Positions 20,780 to 26,845 of a stretch of DNA of 26,845 nt are shown one piece after another. Each line of letters opens with the position of its first letter. Within the stretch, counting starts at the first letter, position 1. The DNA is from Gymnopilus junonius (lineage: Eukaryota; Basidiomycota; Agaricomycetes; Agaricales; Galerinaceae), in contig JADNYJ010000431.1 in NCBI GenBank assembly GCA_015501075.1, positions 1 to 26,845 of the forward strand, read 5' to 3'. The notes under the pieces were generated by a model. That model searched no databases. It was not told the DNA's origin and saw only the letters and a program-made list of their open reading frames with translations. Made by a program: the position numbers and the translations under genes.

Positions 20780-23426
20780 TCACGTAGAATGTTCCTTTAT
20801 ATCCCCTTTTTTATTAACGTCAATCTCGACTGTGTCCGTCGAACTCTCCTCTCCAGTTAAACCCATTGTGGAGGTATCGTAGCCATGGGCTTCCAGGTAC
20901 TCTCGGAACTATCGTCTACTTTAAAACACGGCTGAAAGTTAAACTGAATTAACAATACATACGTTTCGATCCTCCTGAATCACGTCTTCTGCGTCGAGAG
21001 GATGGATGAACAGACGGTAACATAGCACTATTATCGCCAGTCCTGGGTTGAACTAAATGGGAGGAAAGGCAGGTAAAGAGAGAGATAACTAACCACTGCC
21101 GATCCAGAAAGGCCAGTATTACCTCGTGTGGTATTAGGCCCACCAAAGGCTAGAACAAAATATCTTCAAAAGAAGTAATGCCAACATATCAACCGTCTCT
21201 TTACCGTTTACAATCGGAGGAAGGCTGGAATGTTCAGAAAGTGAGTCAGCATTAAAAATGACAATGCAATGGATGAAGCAGACCCCAATTCCAACAATGC
21301 GCCGAGCTTTCCAACAGCTGCAGCTATTCCGTAGAACTGACCACGAACTGCTGTCGGGCTCGTCTTTCCTGCCAACAAAATGGTACAATTTCCAGGCCCT
21401 GCATTACTGTCAACGCAAATAAAGGTTGTGCAGAGAGAAAGACAAACCTGCTTCACCGAGCTGAGGAAGATGCCATATACAACCTGGGCGACCTAGTCAA
21501 CTTTATTCTGCACGTTATATGGACCATATTACTCCAGCAAACGCGGCGATGTGACTCGTAAGCCTAGCAAATTGATAGATGAGTAGTATAGAGTAGAATA
21601 GGAAAGGTGTTACCTTTCATAAGCGCCGCTCATAATGAAACCGACAGTGGCTTGCAGAAGAATGCCGTTATCTAAAAGACTCAGGAGATGTTTACAAGTC
21701 CATAGAATATGATAAACGTGCCATAGTATATTTAGGGCCGAAGCGATCAAGGAGGAGTGCCCCTCCGATGTGCCAGGCATGTTAAACAAACTTTTATTTG
21801 ATATTGAGAGAGAGGATACGAGGTAAAGAAAATATGTCACTTACTTGATAATTACGTTCCATCCGAAGACGACTATGAGGTTATCAGATCCTCCGGTAAT
21901 CCTATCTCACTGTAAGCTTGTATTTTACAGAGAACAAGTGGAATGTAGTTCACCTGTCGATAATGATGGATGAATAGAGACCGAACTGGAGCACATTACA
22001 CATCAATCAAGTACAGGAAGGCGTTGGTCGAAACTCACAGGGTAGCTGAAGCAAAGAAGGGAAATATTCGACGTCATTAGAGTGAACAGATATTTGGATT
22101 AAATACACAACCGAAGACTTACGCAACAAAGTCATAGAGAAACCTAAAGGGCTGAATTCAGTCTATGCCCTACTAGTATTGACATACAACGACTGACCAT
22201 ATAAAAGCGATCGCCGCTAATCTCACTCCATATCTCCTCATGACCAGCATGTATGGAATACGTGCGTACTTCATCGAATCCTTCTTATACCGAACAGGTT
22301 CGTCCATGTTTAGGCGCCAGAGGAAGACGGCCATTGATGGTACTATGGCCAGACCGAGTGACAAGCGCCAGACAGCATTGAGATGGTCATCTCCAAAGCT
22401 TGTAGAAAAGTTCAACGAATGGAGAGAACCAAATGAGTAAGGCCACGCACATCCAAAAGAGGACGAGAGGGACGAGAGCTGCAATCACGAAGCCGAAGTC
22501 AATCATAGAATCTTTACAAGGCATCAGAATAGTAGAATCGGGATTTAACCAAGCACATACTTGTGGCCAAGGCGACCCATCGATGTCGGGCGGTGTTGCT
22601 AATAGCAGGTTCAGACGACTGCTCAGCTGCTGCCACAGATCCACAAGGATATTCCGCTCCAATGCCAATACCAACCAGAAAACTATTGAAGCCAAATGCT
22701 ATAAGCTATAATACAATGGAGCTCGTACATCACCCACCGCATTGCACTGAGCATGGCTTAACAAGCCATTCACACTACCGTGTGCACCTTTGGAAGCAGC
22801 TGACAGCACTGAGAATACAATGACTATGCCTGTCGCAGCCATCTTTGGTCGATTAGTAATAGGTAAAAGATGGGGGAGAGTCGAGACTGCACCATTCCGA
22901 ACTTTCGACCAATCTTGTCAGACATATAGCCTTTGTGATGCCTTTTTCAGAACTGCAGGTACTTAAGATGCAGAAATGATAATCGAAGGCCTTACCAAAG
23001 GTTAACATTCCAACGATCTCTCCAAAAAATGCTAGACTGCTTAGCGTCCGGCTATACATATGATGCGAGAGTGCATCTGCTCCATATATTCTTGTCAAGA
23101 CTGGAGGATCATTAGATGAAAAAAGCGGCCAGATGCAAGTGTTACTGACGAGTATTAACTGGAAAGCGAAGGATCAACCAGTATCAATGAAATTTCCTTC
23201 GGCCTGTAGGGAAATTCATACCACTTCCAATCACGCCATTTGCGTATCCTAGTCGCCCAGTCAGAAGCAAAAAAAAGCCCTCCATGACCAGAGAAAAATA
23301 CCATCAGCGAATAAAGCTGTACCACAAACTAATAAAGAAATCAGATTAAACCCTTCATGGATTATTCGAGACACACGCAAAAATGAGCGAGACACTCCTG
23401 ATCTTGTCTCCTAGCGGTCTCGCCAT
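20780..23426 (-). CDS. MFS permease of the Git1 / phosphate:H+ symporter type, about 20 exons, several frame breaks
   Basis: A 12-helix major facilitator resembling Git1 glycerophosphoinositol and Pho84 phosphate permeases of the plasma membrane. Landmarks (minus): [42 protein letters not shown] (loop 2-3), [20 protein letters not shown] (helix 4), [127 protein letters not shown], and the tail [16 protein letters not shown]. Sample exons: 23302-23352, 23222-23248, 23150-23158, 22996-23100, 22893-22930, 22738-22842, 22561-22705, 22430-22511, 22198-22398, 22123-22143, 22039-22045, 21954-21985, 21845-21901. The frame breaks at 21760-21763, 21456-21457, about 21286-21297, 21219-21220 and 21111-21112. 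The first four of these I can explain by runs one base short. The start at 23426 is tentative. Confidence 0.88.
22039..22045 (-). other. 7-nt microexon in the permease gene
   Basis: Read on the minus strand, ctaccct lies between acceptor cttcag and donor gtgagt. It completes Ala and adds Tyr-Pro in DFVA-YP-FGLYSS, exactly the family's reading. Without it the frame is lost. Confidence 0.7.
23150..23158 (-). other. 9-nt microexon in the permease gene
   Basis: Read on the minus strand, ttaatactc lies between acceptor tttccag and donor gtcagt. It joins GVIGSG to [11 protein letters not shown] as V-N-T-L, the expected family reading. Confidence 0.7.
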
Positions 23427-24246
23427 ATTGGAAGGTGTTCACGGGAGAAAAGGTATCAAGGCCAATAGTGCGGACCTCTTAGTCTTCATATGCGAGCTAT
23501 ACATAGCAGAGGAGATGCGCATATTACTCTCGCGGCGGCATGAAGCTTCTATCAGGCACCTCGACTGTCGAATAGCAAGTACTGTGGTTTATAAATTGAT
23601 GTAAGCGTCAAGTAAGCGTGTAGAATTCATTTTGAACTCATAACTGTCACGCACGTTTGTCCATAATGCCAGCTGATTAGCACAGTACTGGATCTATGGA
23701 CAGGTGAGTGAACGTTCAATCTGATGGATTTGAGATCCTGTCCAAATATGAATTTTCTGGGCGCCCAGGAGTCAAAGCTTTTTGGAGGTCGAACTTGAAG
23801 ATGCCGCTCGGCCTGGTGCTGCTACCGACCGATCCCGAGTCACCTGACGTCAAGATTCCAAGTTCAAGTTGCAAGTTGGAACATTCACTTGCCAGCAACA
23901 TCATGTTTTAACAGACGGCAAAAATGATTCGATGCTACTTTGGAGTATGTTTTCCATTATGACATGATAAGCTGATTTGCCCAACTTTGCTAAAAATGTC
24001 TTATTTCCAGCCTTCGGTTGGTGCACCCTGTCTACAGTGATTTCATGCCTAAAGGTCGTTATTCAACGCTTCAGAGGTATCCCAAGAGTCTTTAGGTAAA
24101 TTCACTGTTTCGGAAAGGACGCCCCAGGGTGTACAGATGGACACACTCTCCATGACACCCGACGTCATGACAGAAGTGAGTGCTACTCAGATACTTTTTG
24201 CACGTGTAATTGGTTCTTCAATCTTACATTCGCTCATATAGGAATT
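23427..24246. other. No recognisable gene
   Basis: Upstream of the permease and of the F-box gene. Open frames (for example 23383-23604 and 23708-23911, plus strand) show no motif. The reverse of the first overlaps the permease start. Confidence 0.4.
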
Positions 24247-25466
24247 TTGCGTTGGCGAGATTTTTTCGACTTATCTCGGCACCTCATTGCCACTTGGTTC
24301 CTCCAACACTGTGGAGGACTTCGTGAGAAGAGTGATGCAGACATACAAGGCCTAGAGAAGTGTATCAAAGGCATCAAGTCAGATATCTTTGGTTTATGGA
24401 GAAGCCGCAAGATTTTACTGCGATATTGAACAGAAACGAGAGCAAATAAAAAAACGCCCAATCATTGCGAACACCCATCCGAATTCTTCCAGCCGAAATT
24501 CTCAGTATCATCTTTGACTTGTGTATCCCTGAATCTCGCGCAACAGTAAACGTGAAAATGGTACCTCTATTCGTCTGCTCTGTTTGCAGGACATGGAGGA
24601 GCGTCGCGATCAACAATCCCATGTTATGGCAAATTTTCGGACCCTCAGGCTATTGCATCCGATCTTCGAGAATGGAAAAGTCCTTGCGGTCTGTATCAAT
24701 CTCGAGGAATTGGATGTTATATTCGAATGCTCTAAAAGGCCAACCGCGAGTCTCGAAGGGAATGACATCCCTGTCGTTCTTGATCGCCTTACAGATTTCA
24801 GTATTTCAGATCTCGGCATTCTTGGAGACGTTGGTGTAACCTTACAAGGCATGCACATGCCCTCCTTAGAATCTTTCAATTTTGATACTATTCACGAAGT
24901 ATGCCGGTTCACCAACGGTTCCACTCTGCACCATTCCTCCCGCATGTTCGTCGACTTTGCGGACTTGGCTCATATCTTCACTTCAATCATACATTTTCGT
25001 CTGCATTCTGTTTCGATAAGCGATGAAGTTTTCTCCCATTCCTTCAGATGATACCCCAGGTTGAAGACCTCGACATCACAAATTTCAAGTGTGAACCTCC
25101 TTTCCAGAATGGTCCACGCGTCCTCGAGTACACTACACTTGTTCGACTTCTAACGCAGAGGCCACAAGATCCTTCAGAACAGCCCATCCTCCCGCACTTT
25201 TTTTTTTGACTATATTTTATCCATACTGCCAAGGCAAGCACCCTGCTACGATGGAGGACTATATATCACTGGTGAGGACACGATGCGAGATGAATGCTTC
25301 TGCCGATCTTTGCTATGAAAAGGGCCCATATAACTTCCAGCTCCAGCTGTGCTTCTACAGAGATCTAGTCCCATCTGAAGCCATATCATCTATCGTGGCA
25401 AACATGAAAGCGATTGACTCTGAACAACATCGTTTTTTGTTCGATTATAGGGTTGTGGGTTGCTAG
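24247..25466 (+). CDS. F-box protein with LRR-like C-terminal part, broken by at least three frame shifts
   Basis: F-box proteins recruit substrates to SCF ubiquitin ligases; this is the expanded Agaricomycete type with a short N-terminal coiled coil. Seen in order: LEKCIKGIKSDI and DIEQKREQIKK (about 24340-24455), the F-box itself SLRTPIRILPAEILSIIFDLC and VCSVCRTWRSVAINNPMLW (24462-24630), then leucine-rich text such as NLEELDVIF, LTDFSISDLGILGD, MPSLESFNFDTI, VEDLDITNFKC, and a tail with ATMEDYISLVRTRC. Breaks: the A run at 24448-24454, a shift at about 24630-24650 right after MLW where the family normally has a longer stretch, the CC at 25041-25042 (CCC would give FSHSLQMIPQVEDL), and the T10 run at 25198-25207 (T11 would give PHFFFLTIFYPYC). 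The start codon is not identified. Confidence 0.75.
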
Positions 25467-25560
25467 CCGGCAATGAAAACCTCCGCTGCTGTGATAAGAA
25501 TGCACCGGGCTTCTGATTTTCGCCAAGCAACATTGTTTACAGTCCCCAGAAGCCCGAAAT
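25467..25560. other. Short spacer between convergent genes
   Basis: The F-box gene and the tyrosinase end toward each other with under 100 nt between them. Nothing else was seen. Confidence 0.5.
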
Positions 25561-26845
25561 TTATTCGTAGACGTAGCACAATGGAAAATCCCTAATGTCC
25601 ATAACATCCCTAATAGGTATCGTATTACCCAGTGCGTCGTAGTGTAATAAAAATTCTAATGCAGTTTCTTTGCTTTTGACAGTTTTGCCAGACATGTCAT
25701 CCAAACGACGTAGTGGGTCCATCATCTCCCAAGACCACCAAAGCCTGTCTAAATTAGAGTGATGTAAAAAGAAAATAGGATCTATTTCGCAGGACATGCG
25801 ATAAGCCTTGAAATTTTCAATGACGATAAGAACCTTACTGACCTCCCGGACTTGAATATAAATTTGACAAGTCACCACCTATGACCAGATGTCCTGATCC
25901 ATGCTCGTTCGGATGCTCGATGGAAGGGGTTCCCTCAAGCTCGACGCGAAACTTCTCGAACGTGGGCTGGCTCAACGCCCTGCCCACCGCCTCACTATTC
26001 AGGAACTTGTCATACTTGTTGTCGACGCCGCGCACAAGGCAATGGGAGGTGATGAGCCTACCCGGTCCGAGGTGGATGATGAAGTTTTCTCGTGAGAATG
26101 GGCCGTCCATAACGCAGCCTACGAACGCAGTGGTCATTATGGAGGAAGAATCTGGGAGATTGTCTGGAAGATCATATGTTCCTGGAACGCCGTCTCCTCC
26201 AAAGCCAGTAACAGGATCGAAGATGGGCGAGTTAAGAATACTGAGGAGTTTAGCCTTCGTGAGCTGCCATTCAAGATAAGGAGAGGAAAAGATAAGACTT
26301 ACTTCCCTCCTGGTTTGACATCCTGTGTCCAATCCCAATACCTGTAATTGCCACCGTCATTATGTGTTTGCAGAGATAGGAGAAGAAGCACGTACGGGAT
26401 GGACCCCTTATAGTCGCACTCGGTCCTCAACGTCGTCTCGTATATGCTCACAAACCGTCGATGCCATGGTAAGAAATGTCCCTATATAAATATTGAGCGA
26501 ATTGGCTATACTCTTTCGAAGAGGCAAACGTACCACTGAATCAAGTCGGCTGTGTTAATGTGTACTGCCTGGAAATCGTCGAACCTGTTTTGAACACCAG
26601 CAAAGGAGGTGATGTTGGGTAGGGATTGGGTACACTTGACAGCTCGAATGTATTCCGCTTTCTCTGAGTCGTTAAGGGTTCTCCTGTACACATGTAAGGT
26701 TATGGTGGTAAACACGAAGGAGATTGCAGCGAACCATTCTCTCCGGACTGCAAGATGTGTACATGTGCCAGAGGACCGAACCTCGGAGTATCAGACTCTA
26801 AAAACCTATCATGGTCCTCGACCCCCTCCCCGTAGGTCGCCAAAA
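25561..26845 (-). CDS. Tyrosinase / type-3 copper protein, 5' end beyond or near window edge, CuA His replaced
   Basis: Tyrosinases use two coppers, each held by three His, to oxidise phenols; in fungi they serve melanin and secondary metabolism. Exons (minus): 26747-26735, 26683-26530, 26481-26396, 26341-26303, 26240-25843, 25781-25561, all open. They read VRREWRTLNDSEKAEYIRAV, NRFDDFQAVHINTADLIQWY, GHFLPWHRRFVSIYE, YWDWTQDVKPGG, SPIFDPVTGFGGDGVPG, GPFSRENFIIHLGPG, HPNEHGSGHLVIGGDL (CuB first and second His) and DPIFFLHHSNLDRLWW (CuB third). In CuA the first His is in AVHIN and the third in PWHRR, but the position nine residues before the third, usually His, is Gln (LIQW, codon CAG). An upstream exon may end at 26782; the start and any signal peptide are not seen. 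Confidence 0.9.

Noticed and set aside
25881..26279. Plus-strand open frame of 132 codons opposite the tyrosinase
   Set aside because: Antisense shadow of the tyrosinase exon 25843-26240, whose minus-strand reading carries the HxxxH copper motif.

Overview
The window looks like nuclear DNA of a filamentous fungus, most likely an Agaricomycete (mushroom-forming basidiomycete). The signs are many short introns of about 45-75 nt with GT-AG borders, very small exons, a NACHT-WD40 (STAND/NLR-like) protein, caspase-fold metacaspases, a CsbD-family stress gene pair, a Git1/Pho84-type MFS permease, an F-box protein and a small tyrosinase. Nothing bacterial, viral or organellar was seen. I could not run any search; all family calls rest on motifs read by eye.

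Layout: (1) 1-3267 (+), the 3' part of a NACHT-WD40 gene with 11 near-identical 42-residue WD40 units plus one worn unit. (2) 3268-8557, gene-poor DNA holding two pairs of diverged direct repeats (about 0.9 kb and 0.5 kb) and one weak coding remnant. (3) 8558-10546 (-), a multi-exon coiled-coil gene of unknown function. (4) 11342-13523 (+), metacaspase 1, 14 exons. (5) 13524-16497, gene-poor, with a 20-22 bp inverted-repeat pair about 1.1 kb apart. (6) 16498-18463 (+), metacaspase 2, 14 exons with nearly the same intron positions. (7) 19102-20503, two CsbD-family genes head to head over a shared promoter with symmetric TATA boxes and a perfect TGACGTCA site. (8) 20780-23426 (-), a Git1-like permease with 9-nt and 7-nt exons. 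(9) about 24247-25466 (+), an F-box protein gene with several frame breaks. (10) 25561-26845 (-), a tyrosinase whose second CuA histidine is read as Gln, running off the right edge.

Two themes stand out. First, an NLR-type sensor and two metacaspase paralogues lie within 18.5 kb, which could be a regulated-cell-death or allorecognition neighbourhood; this is inference from gene content and spacing only. Second, almost every conserved gene except the tyrosinase, the WD40 block and the right-hand CsbD gene is broken by single-base indels, and most are a homopolymer run that is one base short. That pattern points to base-calling or assembly error at least as much as to gene decay, so the 'pseudogene' status of these genes should not be taken at face value.
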